The position numbers and the translations under genes are program-made. From Thiobacillus denitrificans (GTDB lineage: Bacteria; Pseudomonadota; Gammaproteobacteria; Burkholderiales; Thiobacillaceae): a DNA stretch of 64,000 nucleotides. A model generated the notes under the pieces. It saw only the letters and a list, made by a program, of their open reading frames with translations. It made no database searches and had not been told where the DNA came from. Shown here piece after piece: positions 16,381 through 24,713 of this stretch (the first letter of the stretch is position 1; each line of letters begins with the position of its first letter). The stretch covers positions 79,815 to 143,814 of the forward strand of contig DYIY01000008.1 in the NCBI GenBank assembly GCA_020723405.1, written 5' to 3'.

Positions 16381-17903
16381 ACGGGACCGGCCCCGAAGCC
16401 GGTGTGCGCTACGCCTTCGGCGATGTCGCCCTGCTGGTTGGCCCAGCGCCCCTGCTGTCCAAACGTCGGCAGGCGGTACATCTGGCCGGCCTGCGACCGG
16501 TCCTGCTCTGCACCGGGCCGACCGGGTTGGCAGGCCTGCCCCGGGGCCTGCGTGCCCTGGCGGGCCCGGCTGCCCGGGTGCGCGGCTGGCTGGGCGCATT
16601 CCGCGCCACCCTGCCGGCGATGGACGGCCCCGTGGACATCGGCCCCCTTTCCTACCATGCAGACGGCCATTTCGACTGGGTGCTGGACTTCACCGGACAG
16701 GCGCTGGCCCAGCATGCGCCGCCGGGCTACTACAGCCTGGACGGAGAAGACTTTTCTGCCTTGAAGTTGGCCCTGCGGGAGATCGCCGGCCGACTGCGGG
16801 GCGGCTACGCCAAGCCCCGCCATGTCGCGCTCGATGCCAGCCGTTGCGCCCATCGCCGCCAGGAGATCCCCGGCTGCCAGGCCTGCCTGTCGTCCTGCCC
16901 GGCGGGGGCCATCCACAGCGCCAAGGACGGCGTGGAGATCGAACCCCACCTGTGCCGGGGATGCGGCACCTGCGTGCTGAATTGCCCCGCCGGCGCGGTG
17001 CGCTACATCCGGCCCACGACGGAGGAAAGCCTGGCCCGGCTGCAGGCCGCCTTGGCCGAGCAACGCCGGAGCGGCGGCTCCCCGCCCGGGCTGTGGATCG
17101 CCCCCCCGGCTCTGGCGGGGACCGTTCCGGCGGGCTGGCTGGCCCACCCCGTGGACGAACCCGCCAGCCTGGACCTGGCATTCTGGTTGACCGCCCTGGC
17201 CACCGGTGCGGTCCGCGTGGCCGTCGCCTGCACCGGGCTGCCCGGAGAAACCCGCGCGGCCCTGGCGCAACAACTGGCGATGGGCCGCGCCCTGCTGGTG
17301 GGCCTGGGTTGGCCCGGGGCCCTGGATATGGCGGACGAGGCGGCGGAACTGGACCGGCTGCCGGCGCTGCCCCGGGCCATGGCGGCGCCGTTGCCCGCTG
17401 GCGACGACAAGCGAGCCCTGCTCTTCCACGCCCTGGATGTCCTGGCCGCGGAACGGGCCGGCGGACCGGTGGCCGTCCCGCTGCCCGCCGCCGCTCCGCT
17501 GGGGGGCGTGACCATCGCCGCCGACGCCTGCACCCTTTGCGGCGCCTGCGTGCGCATCTGCCCCTCGGGGGCCCTGGAATTCGCGGGCTCCACGGCCCGC
17601 ATCGCCTTCACCGAACAGCCCTGCCTGCAATGCGGCCTGTGCCGCAACGTGTGCCCGGAGAAGGCGGTGACCCTGACGCCCCGCCTGCTGGTCTCGGCCG
17701 CCGCCCGACAGGCCCCCCGAATCGCGGCTGAGGCGGAGCTGTTCGCCTGCAACGAATGTGGCGCACCCTTCGCGCCCCGGGCCCTGGTGGAACGGAGCCG
17801 GGCCCTCATGGCCGACCATCCCATGTTCCAGGGCGACCAGGCCCGGCTCATGGCCTGCTGTCCGGATTGCCGGCAGCGCGCCATGGCCGGCGCGTCCGCC
17901 TGA
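16377..17903 (+). CDS. Large ferredoxin-like protein with two separated pairs of Fe-S cluster sites
   Basis: A 508-residue soluble protein starting inside the TorD stop (ATGA overlap). The first Fe-S block is at about 155-215 (CAHRRQEIPGCQACLSSCP and CRGCGTCVLNCP), and a second at about 380-430 (CTLCGACVRICP and CLQCGLCRNVCP). A C-terminal CNECG...CCPDC pair resembles a zinc or rubredoxin-like site. The regions between show no motif I recognise. Proteins like this sit beside TorD-type chaperones and molybdoenzymes in betaproteobacteria and may deliver electrons for maturation or link to a cytoplasmic redox pool; the function is not established. Confidence 0.7.
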   Translation: MNGTGPEAGVRYAFGDVALLVGPAPLLSKRRQAVHLAGLRPVLLCTGPTGLAGLPRGLRALAGPAARVRGWLGAFRATLPAMDGPVDIGPLSYHADGHFDWVLDFTGQALAQHAPPGYYSLDGEDFSALKLALREIAGRLRGGYAKPRHVALDASRCAHRRQEIPGCQACLSSCPAGAIHSAKDGVEIEPHLCRGCGTCVLNCPAGAVRYIRPTTEESLARLQAALAEQRRSGGSPPGLWIAPPALAGTVPAGWLAHPVDEPASLDLAFWLTALATGAVRVAVACTGLPGETRAALAQQLAMGRALLVGLGWPGALDMADEAAELDRLPALPRAMAAPLPAGDDKRALLFHALDVLAAERAGGPVAVPLPAAAPLGGVTIAADACTLCGACVRICPSGALEFAGSTARIAFTEQPCLQCGLCRNVCPEKAVTLTPRLLVSAAARQAPRIAAEAELFACNECGAPFAPRALVERSRALMADHPMFQGDQARLMACCPDCRQRAMAGASA

Positions 17904-17922
17904 AATCCGCTCCGGCCCCGGC

Positions 17923-18291
17923 TCAGGCCACCCGGATCTCGACCCGCCTGGGTTGCAGATGGGCAGCCTTGGGAATGCGCAGCTTCAGCACCCCCTGGTT
18001 GAATTCGGCGGCCACCTGTTCGCTGTCCAGCTCCTTGGACAGGGTGAACACCCGGCGGTAGCGGGGCAGGCTCACCTCGGCGTGGCTGGAATCCATGCCC
18101 TCGGGCATGTCCAGCTGGATCTCGCCCTCGATGGTCAGGGTGTCGGCGTCCACGTGCAGGTGCAGCTTGTCCTTGGGCACGCCGGGCAGGTCGGCGTAGA
18201 GGGTGATGCCGCCGGCATCTTCGATGACGTCCACGGGGGGCAGCAGGGCCGCCTCCGCACGGGGGGCGTCGGGGGTCTTGGTCTCGCTCAT
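17923..18291 (-). CDS. Small heat-shock protein, Hsp20/alpha-crystallin family
   Basis: A 122-residue protein consisting mainly of an alpha-crystallin domain (about 20-110). It contains ADLPGVPKDKLHLHVD, the YRRVFTL strand, the A-x-x-x-N-G-V-L motif (AAEFNQGVLKLRIPK) and a short C-terminal tail. An ATP-independent holdase that binds unfolding proteins. Second gene of a two-gene hsp20 operon, 10 bp after the first, convergent with the ferredoxin-like gene. The start is ATG 18291 behind AAGGCC; longer upstream frames are not needed for the domain. Confidence 0.92.
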   Translation of the reverse strand: MSETKTPDAPRAEAALLPPVDVIEDAGGITLYADLPGVPKDKLHLHVDADTLTIEGEIQLDMPEGMDSSHAEVSLPRYRRVFTLSKELDSEQVAAEFNQGVLKLRIPKAAHLQPRRVEIRVA

Positions 18292-18301
18292 GGCCTTCTC
18301 C

Positions 18302-18733
18302 TCACTGGATGGCGATGCGCCGGGGCTGGGCGGCCGCCTTGCGCGGGATGTGGATGTGCAGCACGCCATCCCGGTATTGGGCACTGACCGCGTTGGCGTC
18401 GATGTCGTCGGGCAGGCTCACCACCCGGCGGAAGCGCCCGGCAAAGCGCTCGTCGATGTGCACGGCGGCCTTGTCCGGCACGGTTTCGGCCTTGCGTTCG
18501 CCGGACAGGGTGAGCACGCCCTTCTCGATCTGGGCGTCCAGGCTGGCCGGATCCACGCCGGGCACGAAGGCGTAGATGTCCACCGAGTTGGGGGTGCCGC
18601 CCACGTTCATGGCCGGGTAGCCCCGGGCCAGGCCGCGGATGCTGGGGGTGGCGTCGGAGCCGTGCTGCAACTCCCGTTGCAGACGGTCCAGTTCCGCGAA
18701 CAGGTCGCGGGGAAACATGGTGCGATACATCAT
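18302..18733 (-). CDS. Small heat-shock protein, Hsp20/alpha-crystallin family
   Basis: A 143-residue paralogue of the next gene, with a longer N-terminal arm (FPRDLFAELDRLQREL) and an alpha-crystallin domain at about 45-135. YRDGVLHIHIPRK ends the domain. It starts MMYRTMF, eight bases after GGAGG, which decides the start over upstream in-frame codons. The two paralogues may form mixed oligomers. A sigma32-like promoter is present upstream. Confidence 0.92.
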   Translation of the reverse strand: MMYRTMFPRDLFAELDRLQRELQHGSDATPSIRGLARGYPAMNVGGTPNSVDIYAFVPGVDPASLDAQIEKGVLTLSGERKAETVPDKAAVHIDERFAGRFRRVVSLPDDIDANAVSAQYRDGVLHIHIPRKAAAQPRRIAIQ

Positions 18734-18788
18734 GCTCGATCCTCCTTGACTGGGGGGCGGGCGGCCAAAGGGGCGCCCTTGCCAGCAA

Positions 18789-18814
18789 CGTAGGGACGGG
18801 CCGGGCAAGTTCAA
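18789..18814 (-). promoter_or_regulatory. Sigma32-like promoter of the hsp20 pair
   Basis: Reading the minus strand, TTGAA (18814-18810) is followed 13 bases later by TCCCTACG, a moderate match to the heat-shock consensus CTTGAA-N13-15-CCCCATnT, 55 bp before the hsp20 ATG. Confidence 0.45.
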
Positions 18815-18831
18815 TAGGGCCCGCAGCAAAT

Positions 18832-18860
18832 CTTGAATCCGGGACAGCCGGAAGCCATTT
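18832..18860 (+). promoter_or_regulatory. Sigma32-like promoter of cbpA
   Basis: CTTGAA at 18832-18837, a 15-base spacer, then AGCCATTT at 18853-18860. The -35 is perfect and the -10 partly matches the sigma32 consensus. It lies 30 bp upstream of the cbpA ATG. Confidence 0.55.
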
Positions 18861-18890
18861 ATCCTGTGGACAGGAATCACCGGAGTCAGC

Positions 18891-19817
18891 ATGCAATTCA
18901 AGGATTACTACCAGACCCTGGGCGTGGCCCGGGACGCCTCGGCGGACGAGATCAAGCAGGCCTACCGCAAACTGGCCCGCAAGTACCATCCCGACGTGTC
19001 CAAGGAAAAGGACGCGGAGGCCCGCATGAAGGAGATCAACGAGGCCAACGCCGTACTGTCAGACCCGGAAAAACGGGCCGCCTACGACCAGTTGGGCAGC
19101 CACTACCGGCCCGGCCAGGAGTTCCGCCCGCCACCGGGCTGGGACGCGGGCTTCGAGTTCTCCGGCGGGGGCTTCCGGGGTGGCGAAGGCGCCGATTACT
19201 CCGATTTTTTCGCCGAACTGTTCGGCGGCCTGGGCCGTACGTCCCGCAGCGGTGGTTACCGCAGCCAGGGCGAGGACCATCACGCCAAGGTACTGTTGGA
19301 TCTGGAGGACGCCTTCACCGGGGCCACCCGGCAGGTGAGCCTGCGGGTGCCCGGCCTGGACGAACGGGGGCGCATGAGCCTGGCCACCCGCACCCTCAAC
19401 GTGCGCATCCCCAAGGGGGTGCGGGAAGGCCAGGTGATCCGCCTGGCCGGCCAGGGATCGCCCGGTCCGGGACGGGCCGGCGACCTGCTCCTGGAAGTGG
19501 CTTTCCGCCCCCATCCCCGCTTCCGGGTCGAGGGCCGGGATCTCCATCTCACCCTGCCCGTGGCTCCCTGGGAGGCCGCCCTGGGCGCTGTGGTGGAAGT
19601 GGATCTTCCCGGCGGCCCGGTGAAGGTCCGCATCCCCGACAACAGCCAGAGCGGCCGGCAATTGCGGGTGCGGGGCAAGGGCATCCCCGGCGAGCCGGCC
19701 GGCGACCTCCTGCTCAGCCTGCAGGTGGTGCTGCCCCCGGCGGATACCCCCCGGGCCAGGGAACTCTACGAGGCCATGGCCCGGGACCTGGGGTTTAAGG
19801 CTCGCCAGGCCGGCTGA
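18891..19817 (+). CDS. cbpA: DnaJ-class co-chaperone CbpA (curved DNA-binding protein)
   Basis: A 308-residue type B J-protein. The J domain (1-70) has the HPD triad in KYHPDVSK. A G/F-rich linker (about 75-120) contains FSGGGFRGG. The C-terminal substrate-binding domains (about 120-300) have no CxxCxGxG zinc motif, separating it from true DnaJ. It stimulates DnaK and binds misfolded proteins. Divergent from two hsp20 genes, forming a heat-shock block. DnaJ has been linked to aox expression in Herminiimonas, but nothing in this sequence shows such a link for cbpA. Confidence 0.92.
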   Translation: MQFKDYYQTLGVARDASADEIKQAYRKLARKYHPDVSKEKDAEARMKEINEANAVLSDPEKRAAYDQLGSHYRPGQEFRPPPGWDAGFEFSGGGFRGGEGADYSDFFAELFGGLGRTSRSGGYRSQGEDHHAKVLLDLEDAFTGATRQVSLRVPGLDERGRMSLATRTLNVRIPKGVREGQVIRLAGQGSPGPGRAGDLLLEVAFRPHPRFRVEGRDLHLTLPVAPWEAALGAVVEVDLPGGPVKVRIPDNSQSGRQLRVRGKGIPGEPAGDLLLSLQVVLPPADTPRARELYEAMARDLGFKARQAG

Positions 19818-19873
19818 CGGCGGTCTGATGTCGCCTTCCCCCCGAGTACGCGGGGCACGCCGGGGGCCCGGGC

Positions 19874-21601
19874 TCAGTTGTCCGGGTAGCTCTCCGGGTT
19901 GTGGTTGTCGCCGTGGCACTTCAGGTAGCAGGTGCCCCTGCCGGTGCCCGTGGAGGTGTACTCGAGGCGGCCGGAGGAGTTGGCCGTGACCACCGTGGTG
20001 TCGAAGTTGATCAGCTTGCTGTTGTGGCCGGTGCTGCCCTGGGTGACGCTGACGCCGTGGGGATCGTGGCAGACGTTGCAGGGGGTCTTCTCTTCCACCA
20101 CGTGCTTCTTGTGCTCGCTGAACCCGCCGCCGCCCTGGGTGATGACGTTGCGGTCATGGCACTTGTAGCAGAGGGCGTAGTTGGAGGCGCTTTCGGTGGT
20201 GTTGTCCGTGGTCACGTAGCGCCGCTCCAGCAGGGGTGAATAGAGGGATCCGTGGGGGCCCTTCGGGCCGGTGCCGCCGGCTCCCGGCCCTGAACTGTTG
20301 CTGTGGCAGTCGCTGCACTTGACGACGCTGCTGGTGGTCCAGGGCGACAGGAGGCTGGGCACGTTGGGATTCTTGCCCGGCCCGGCGATGGGATGGTAGG
20401 ACGGGTTGGCGGTGTCGAACTCCAGCCGCGTATTGGTCTGGGCGATCTGCCGGGTCGTATGGGGCGCCGGCTTGCCGGTACTGTCGGCGTGGCAGCGGAA
20501 ACAGATCTGGTACTCGGCGGTGGCCGGCGTCACCTCGGCGCCGGTGATGCTGATGCCGCGCACGCCGGTCAGGGAGCCGGGCAGATTTCCAGAGACCGAC
20601 TTGGTGGCGTGGGGGTTGTGGCAATCCTGGCACTCCACGTGCCGGTTCTGGGCGATGCCGGCTTCAGCGGCGTCGTGCACCCCCGTGGTGAGGGCCACCG
20701 GGTGAATGGACGGCTTGCCGGTGAACTCGCTCTCGATGTTCTTCGCGGCCACGTTGCCGTTGTGGCAGGGATAGCAGTTTCCCTCCTCAGCAGCGCTGTT
20801 GAGCAGCCACTTGCGCCCCCCGGCGGAATGGGGCCGGTGGCAGTTCTCGCAACCGTTGGCCGAGACCGTGGCGGCCGTGGTGTGGGGCCAGGGATCGCTG
20901 CCGGCACCGTTCCAGCCGGCGCCGGACAGCTTGTGGCTGCTGGCGTTCCAGTCCGACTTGGTGTGGCAGGTGGTGCATAAGGCGGAGGCCGTGTTGGGGA
21001 TCACCAGGAACTTGCCGTTGCTGTCGTCGTGGGGGTCGTGGCAGGAGGTGCATTGCATGCGCCCCGATGAATCCAGGCGCACCTTGCCGATCAGCAGGCT
21101 GGGGTCCACCAGTTCGCCGTTGCGCTGGGCAGGCAGGCTGGAGGAATAGGTGAAGGACACGGGATGGTCGTCGGACAGGTCGGTGCCCAGATTGCTGGTG
21201 CCCGCCGGCATGGCGCCCACCCCGCCGGCCATGGACACCTTGCTGGTGCGGCTCACCAGGTCGCCCAGGGCGATGGTACCGTCGTGGCAGCTCAGGCAGG
21301 CCAGGGAAGCGCCGTTGGGCTGGCCGGCCAGGGCCTTGGCGGTGGAACTGCTGTAGGGCACGTAGTTGGACCCCGGATCCCGGCGGTTCCAGAGAGGTGC
21401 GCTGGGCGTGGAATTATGGGGGGCGTGGCAGAAGATGCAGATCTGGGTCTCGCTGCTGGCACGAATCGTCCCCGTTCCGCTCACCGACAGGTTGTGCTTG
21501 GTGGCGGCCACGTCGGCCAGGGCCGGGGCGATGACCCCGGCGGGCAGCAGGATGGACAGCAGGGCCAGCATGCCCGTGGCCAGTCGGCGCAGGGGCGTCA
21601 T
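19874..21601 (-). CDS. Dodecahaem c-type cytochrome (last gene of barrel/NHL operon)
   Basis: A 575-residue exported protein with a Sec signal peptide (cleavage after ...APALA, about residue 29). It has eleven CxxCH sites (CIFCH, CLSCH, CTSCH, CTTCH, CENCH, CYPCH, CQDCH, CFRCH, CSDCH, CYKCH, CNVCH) and one final CX3CH site, CYLKCH, giving 12 potential haems. Several are CHxPH doubled-CXXCH-type motifs. The first ~200 residues parallel the tetrahaem protein encoded at the other end of the operon: ICIFCHAPHN, APLWNR, LSCHDGT, SNLGTDL. It overlaps the NHL lipoprotein gene by 4 bp. Probably moves electrons across or outside the outer membrane; location is inferred. Confidence 0.88.
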   Translation of the reverse strand: MTPLRRLATGMLALLSILLPAGVIAPALADVAATKHNLSVSGTGTIRASSETQICIFCHAPHNSTPSAPLWNRRDPGSNYVPYSSSTAKALAGQPNGASLACLSCHDGTIALGDLVSRTSKVSMAGGVGAMPAGTSNLGTDLSDDHPVSFTYSSSLPAQRNGELVDPSLLIGKVRLDSSGRMQCTSCHDPHDDSNGKFLVIPNTASALCTTCHTKSDWNASSHKLSGAGWNGAGSDPWPHTTAATVSANGCENCHRPHSAGGRKWLLNSAAEEGNCYPCHNGNVAAKNIESEFTGKPSIHPVALTTGVHDAAEAGIAQNRHVECQDCHNPHATKSVSGNLPGSLTGVRGISITGAEVTPATAEYQICFRCHADSTGKPAPHTTRQIAQTNTRLEFDTANPSYHPIAGPGKNPNVPSLLSPWTTSSVVKCSDCHSNSSGPGAGGTGPKGPHGSLYSPLLERRYVTTDNTTESASNYALCYKCHDRNVITQGGGGFSEHKKHVVEEKTPCNVCHDPHGVSVTQGSTGHNSKLINFDTTVVTANSSGRLEYTSTGTGRGTCYLKCHGDNHNPESYPDN

Positions 21602-22650
21602 CCCCGTTCTCCCAGGTAGCGCAGGATCTGCACCCTGCGGTTGTAAGCGTCGGCCACGTAGATCAGGTCGTCGCCGCCGATGGTGATGCCGGTGGGCAGC
21701 CAGAATTCCCCCCGGTCCTGGCCCTGGCTGCCCAGGCTGAGCAGGTAGCGGCCCCCAGGGTCGAACACCTGGACGGTATGGAACAGGGAATCCACGATGT
21801 AGACGTGCCCGTCCCGGTCCGTGGCAATGCCCTTCTGCCGGGCGGCATCCCCCGTGCCGTCGCCCAGGCGGCCGAACTGCCCGGCGAAGCGGCCATTCCC
21901 GTCGAGGATCTGCACCCGGTAGTTGAGGGAGTCGGTCACGTAGATCCGATCCGGCCCGGCCAGGCTGATCATGGTGGGATAGTTGAACTGTCCGGGTCCG
22001 CTGCCCCGCTCGCCGATGACGGCGGTGCGCCGCCCCTGGACGTCATAGACGTTGATGCGGTGGGCCCGGGTATCCACCACGAACAGGCGCTGCCCGGACA
22101 GGTCGTAGGCGAGTCCGGTGGGTTGCAGCAGTTCCCCTTCCAGATCCAGGGCCCGGGCTTCCCGGGCGCCGGGTTCGATGACCAGCACCCGGGCCAACCG
22201 GGAGTCGGCCACGTAGATCTCGCCCCGGGCACCCCGGGCCAGCCCGACCGGCGAGGGCAAGGCGCTCTCGCCCGGGCCGCCGATCAACTGGTAGTCCGCC
22301 TTGCTACGGTCGAAGCGGTGCACCCCCTTGATTCCCGGATCGGCCACGAACAGGGTCCCGCCGGCTTCCACCACGGCCATGGGACGCACCATCCGGGTCT
22401 CGTCTTCGCCGAAGATGAAGTCCCGCAGGCGTTGCAGGAAACTCCGTTCAATGCCCAGATCGGCCGGGCGGGAAAAAGCGCTGACCCAGGCCACCCGGGG
22501 CGGTTCCGGCGGCGCCGGCCAGACCAGGGGCGGCGCTTCCGGGCGCACCCCGGCACTGCCGCCGCATCCGGCCAGGAAGCCCGCCAGGGCGAGTCCGGCG
22601 GCAAAGCCGAGGAAGCGGTGCCGGGAGAAGGATGGACGGAAGCCGGCCAT
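21598..22650 (-). CDS. NHL-repeat beta-propeller lipoprotein
   Basis: A 350-residue protein with a lipobox (LAGFLAGC, Cys at about residue 29), so it is membrane-anchored. About six NHL blades follow, recognisable by GEIYVADSRLARVLVI, IYVTDSLNYRVQIL, VYIVDSLFHTVQVF and IYVADAYNRRVQIL. Such propellers act as protein-protein scaffolds. The region around FGEDETRMVRP is also present in the other NHL protein of this operon (LGEDEAAQQLSQP), so the two are paralogues. Two bp separate it from the barrel gene upstream, and its stop overlaps the cytochrome start. Confidence 0.85.
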   Translation of the reverse strand: MAGFRPSFSRHRFLGFAAGLALAGFLAGCGGSAGVRPEAPPLVWPAPPEPPRVAWVSAFSRPADLGIERSFLQRLRDFIFGEDETRMVRPMAVVEAGGTLFVADPGIKGVHRFDRSKADYQLIGGPGESALPSPVGLARGARGEIYVADSRLARVLVIEPGAREARALDLEGELLQPTGLAYDLSGQRLFVVDTRAHRINVYDVQGRRTAVIGERGSGPGQFNYPTMISLAGPDRIYVTDSLNYRVQILDGNGRFAGQFGRLGDGTGDAARQKGIATDRDGHVYIVDSLFHTVQVFDPGGRYLLSLGSQGQDRGEFWLPTGITIGGDDLIYVADAYNRRVQILRYLGERG

Positions 22651-22652
22651 GT

Positions 22653-24713
22653 TCAGAAATCCCGCCGGAGAACCAGCCGGAACGAGGTGTGGTCCCGCTC
22701 ATACCCCCCCTGGGACTCCCGGGAGCGGACCAGGCTGGTGGTGACGGTGAGCTTGCGCTCCCGCCACTGGCCGTTGAGAGAAAAGTCCCGGCGGCTGCGC
22801 GGCAAAGTTCCCCCCACGTCCTGCTCCCAACCCGCCACCGCGCTCAGATCCAGCCCCATGCGCCGGCCCCAGACGCGAAATTCCGCTCCCGTCAGATCCA
22901 CGTCCTCGCTGGAAAAATCGTAGGTGACCCGGGTCCGGCGCACGGTCAACCGACCGTTGATCACGCCGAGCCAGGGCTCCGTGCTCTGCACGAACAGATC
23001 CGCCGCCTGGCGACGGTACGGAGATATCACTTCCGACCGGGTCTCCTGTTCGTAGCTTCCGCCGAACGTGAAGGGCAGGCCAAAGCCGGCCTGCACCTCG
23101 CCCCGCATGCCGGCCAGGAAGGTGCGCGAAGGATTCAGGGGAAAGGTGGACAGTCCGGAGGTGATGGCCGGCGTCGAATCAGACCAGCGCAGGTAGCTTT
23201 CCAGATGGGGGCCCATGTTCCAGTTGAACGCCAGGGTCTGATCCATCTGGGTGGATCCGTAGGTGCCTCCCAGGTCATAGGTGTAGTCCACCAGCACTTC
23301 CTCCCCATCCAGAATGGCACCGCCCACCAGGCGTTGCAGGCGGGTTTCGGTGCCCACCAGCACCACCAGGTAATCCACGTTCTCCACGTAGGTCTGGCTC
23401 TGGGCCAGGTTGGTGACCACCACGCTGCCGCCCACCACGTGGCTGCGGGACAGGGCCACCTGGCCGGTGCCGCTGAGAACGACGTGTTCGTCCAGTACCG
23501 TGACGAGGGGATTGGCGGCCTGCTGATCGCGCATTTCGTAGCGGGCCCCGTAGCTGGTCTGGAGCTGGCCCAGGGGCAGCGGGGTCTTGTAGCGCACCGT
23601 GCCGTCCAGGACACGGCTGTTCACTGCATACTGGTCCGCATCATTACCCTCGGCCCGGACCGACAACGCGGTTTCCAGGTCTGCCGTGGGCAGGAAGGTA
23701 AAGCCACTGCTCAAGGCCTGATTGACCAGGGTGGTGGCACCCTGGTCGTTCGTGCTGTAACGGACGTTGGCGAAGCCGTTCAGGCGCTTCGAGGGACGGA
23801 CGTGGAAATCCAGGTAGGTGCCTGCATCCCCCTGGCTGGGCAACTCGCCCTGGGCAAGCGTGAAACTGCGCCGGTTCAGGAACAGGGCGTGGCTGAGGTC
23901 GTATGGCACCTCTTTGCCGAATTGCAGCCGCGTATCCAGGCTGATGCCCTGGCTGCGTGAGGTGGTGGCCTGGATGGGCAGGTTGAGGCTGCCGCTGCTG
24001 GATGCCTGATCGGCCAGTTGGTAGTAAAGCGTCGAGGACCCCAGTACGCCATAGTTGCGGCTGAGGTCCAGGCGGAACTGGCGCATGTCATCGTCCTGGA
24101 CCCGATCGGCCCCGCTGCCCTGGGTATGGGTGCGGGTAAAACCCAGACGGACGGGCAGCGTGATCCCCTTGCCCGAGTAGGCCGCATCGAATCCGTAGCG
24201 CTCGCTTTCCTGGACCATCACTTCTCCCGGCGCAACGGTCACGGTCGGGTTCAGATGATCGAAGAAGACGTTTCCCCGCAGGGACTTCTCCTTCAGGATG
24301 CTGGCCCGTCCCGTGAAGTTGAAGAGTCCCTTGCCCGCGCTGGTGCGGTTCCCATCCTGGTCCACGACGGTGTTCTGCAGGATGGGCCCCCCCCCGACGT
24401 CCAGGCTGAGCAGGTTGGGGTGGTAGACGTAGCTGCGGGTCATGAGGAACAGTTCCTCACGCAGGTTGCGCTGGTCCTGGCGAGTCGCCCCCCCAGGCAG
24501 GAGAACGCCTGACTGGGCCGTATCCAGTCCGTCGCCCAGAAAATCCACCAGCAGGTGGCCAGACAGACCAGTGAGCTTGAACCAGGCGATTTCCTCCGCC
24601 CGGGCCTGCTGCCCCGTCGGGGTGACGGCCAGCACCAGCATGACCACGGCCTTCGCGCGGAAGGCCGGCCCTGGGAATGGATGCCGCGCCCATGCTTCCC
24701 CACCTTCCGCCAT
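22653..24713 (-). CDS. Outer-membrane beta-barrel protein of a cytochrome locus
   Basis: A 686-residue protein with a signal peptide (about 1-40, ending ...GQQARA). Nearly the whole remainder alternates short polar and aromatic strands with turns, and the C-terminal residue is Phe (LVLRRDF), the signature of an outer-membrane barrel. It contains no CxxCH. Flanked by two NHL propellers and two multihaem cytochromes in one operon, it resembles the porin part of porin-cytochrome conduits, although I cannot assign it to MtrB or a named Geobacter family. The ATG at 24713 overlaps the upstream gene's TGA; a TTG one codon earlier is less likely. Confidence 0.75.
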   Translation of the reverse strand: MAEGGEAWARHPFPGPAFRAKAVVMLVLAVTPTGQQARAEEIAWFKLTGLSGHLLVDFLGDGLDTAQSGVLLPGGATRQDQRNLREELFLMTRSYVYHPNLLSLDVGGGPILQNTVVDQDGNRTSAGKGLFNFTGRASILKEKSLRGNVFFDHLNPTVTVAPGEVMVQESERYGFDAAYSGKGITLPVRLGFTRTHTQGSGADRVQDDDMRQFRLDLSRNYGVLGSSTLYYQLADQASSSGSLNLPIQATTSRSQGISLDTRLQFGKEVPYDLSHALFLNRRSFTLAQGELPSQGDAGTYLDFHVRPSKRLNGFANVRYSTNDQGATTLVNQALSSGFTFLPTADLETALSVRAEGNDADQYAVNSRVLDGTVRYKTPLPLGQLQTSYGARYEMRDQQAANPLVTVLDEHVVLSGTGQVALSRSHVVGGSVVVTNLAQSQTYVENVDYLVVLVGTETRLQRLVGGAILDGEEVLVDYTYDLGGTYGSTQMDQTLAFNWNMGPHLESYLRWSDSTPAITSGLSTFPLNPSRTFLAGMRGEVQAGFGLPFTFGGSYEQETRSEVISPYRRQAADLFVQSTEPWLGVINGRLTVRRTRVTYDFSSEDVDLTGAEFRVWGRRMGLDLSAVAGWEQDVGGTLPRSRRDFSLNGQWRERKLTVTTSLVRSRESQGGYERDHTSFRLVLRRDF

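Noticed and set aside
18891..19817. Functional tie between cbpA and the aio genes (DnaJ is needed for aox expression in Herminiimonas)
   Set aside because: cbpA lacks aio-type promoter motifs here, has a heat-shock promoter and belongs with hsp20; proximity alone is weak evidence.
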